DNA of 35,939 nt from Defluviimonas salinarum. GTDB taxonomy: Bacteria; Pseudomonadota; Alphaproteobacteria; Rhodobacterales; Rhodobacteraceae. The notes below the pieces were generated by a model, which did no database searches, was not told the origin of the DNA, and saw nothing but the letters and a program-made list of their open reading frames with translations. Made by a program: the position numbers and the translations under genes. Position 1 is the stretch's first letter, and the number at the start of each line of letters is the position of its first letter. The stretch spans positions 1 through 35,939 of the forward strand of contig NZ_JAPDOG010000034.1 in assembly GCF_026013545.1 (NCBI RefSeq). Reading direction: 5' to 3'. Below are positions 35,907 through 35,939 of the stretch, one piece after another.

Positions 35907-35939
35907 GCCCCGCCCGTCGTCGTGCCTGCATCGACCTGG
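35897..35939 (+). CDS. IS3-family transposase OrfB, start only
   Basis: In the -1 frame relative to OrfA the sequence reads KLLSPARRRACIDL to the window end. This is the usual junction peptide leading into the IS3 OrfB integrase domain. The true start and the DDE catalytic core lie outside or cannot be placed here. Confidence 0.6.

Larger units (their letters stand above)
35572..35939 (+). mobile_element. IS3-family insertion sequence, left part
   Basis: The segment begins TGATCCTCCCCCAGTGAAGT, with the TG start usual for IS3-family inverted repeats. It contains orfA complete and orfB started in the -1 frame, and continues beyond the window. The right repeat and target duplication cannot be seen, so the exact left boundary is tentative. 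Confidence 0.7.

Overview
The window is high-GC DNA (roughly 60-65 % by eye) with strong G/C third-codon bias. Its protein families (type I restriction-modification, AbiEii-type nucleotidyltransferase, PrtD/HlyD-type secretion with long GGxGxDxxx repeat proteins, large serine recombinase, IS3 element) fit an alphaproteobacterium, most likely a member of the Rhodobacterales. This assignment is inference from composition and family resemblance. No rRNA or complete tRNA is present. The window reads as accessory DNA: a defence/mobile island followed by a secreted-protein locus and a second mobile region.

Region 1 (1-4307) holds small accessory genes: an ADP-ribosyltransferase-like protein, two unrecognised proteins, a 68-aa protein coupled to an AbiEii-like nucleotidyltransferase (likely toxin-antitoxin pair), and an unrecognised 212-aa protein on the minus strand. 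Region 2 (4416-9843, minus) is one translationally coupled operon: small ribbon-helix-helix-like protein, hsdM, hsdS, an HNH nuclease gene, and an hsdR cut off after about 250 codons. Methylation and specificity subunits look intact, but the type I motor is gone, leaving the HNH protein as the only complete nuclease of the operon. Region 3 (10325-16241) has a tyrosine integrase with a small overlapping gene, a GIY-YIG nuclease with modular repeats, two minus-strand toxin-antitoxin-like pairs (HicA-like plus HTH protein; VapC45-like plus VapB45-like), and a plus-strand gene with a PD-(D/E)xK-like motif.

Region 4 (16231-32386, all minus) is a type I secretion locus. Reading in transcription order it contains two near-identical small exported-protein genes, a frameshifted RTX N-terminal fragment, an intact 1357-aa RTX protein, a 241-aa exported protein, a 46-codon remnant of a paralogue, a 170-aa exported protein, an 1831-aa RTX protein, a strong hairpin, and then the ABC transporter and HlyD-type adaptor. 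No outer-membrane TolC-like gene lies in the window. The repeated pattern of a small Sec-exported protein directly upstream of a large RTX exoprotein, together with a 927-bp tandem duplication, a 156-bp promoter-carrying direct repeat and truncated copies, resembles the architecture of polymorphic toxin loci. I regard this as the most promising candidate for an undescribed system, but toxin activity is not shown by the sequence.

Region 5 (32830-35939) contains a degraded gene, a 24-base tRNA-3'-end-like sequence into which the reading frame of a large serine recombinase runs (probable attachment junction), two small genes, and the left part of an IS3-family element that runs off the window.
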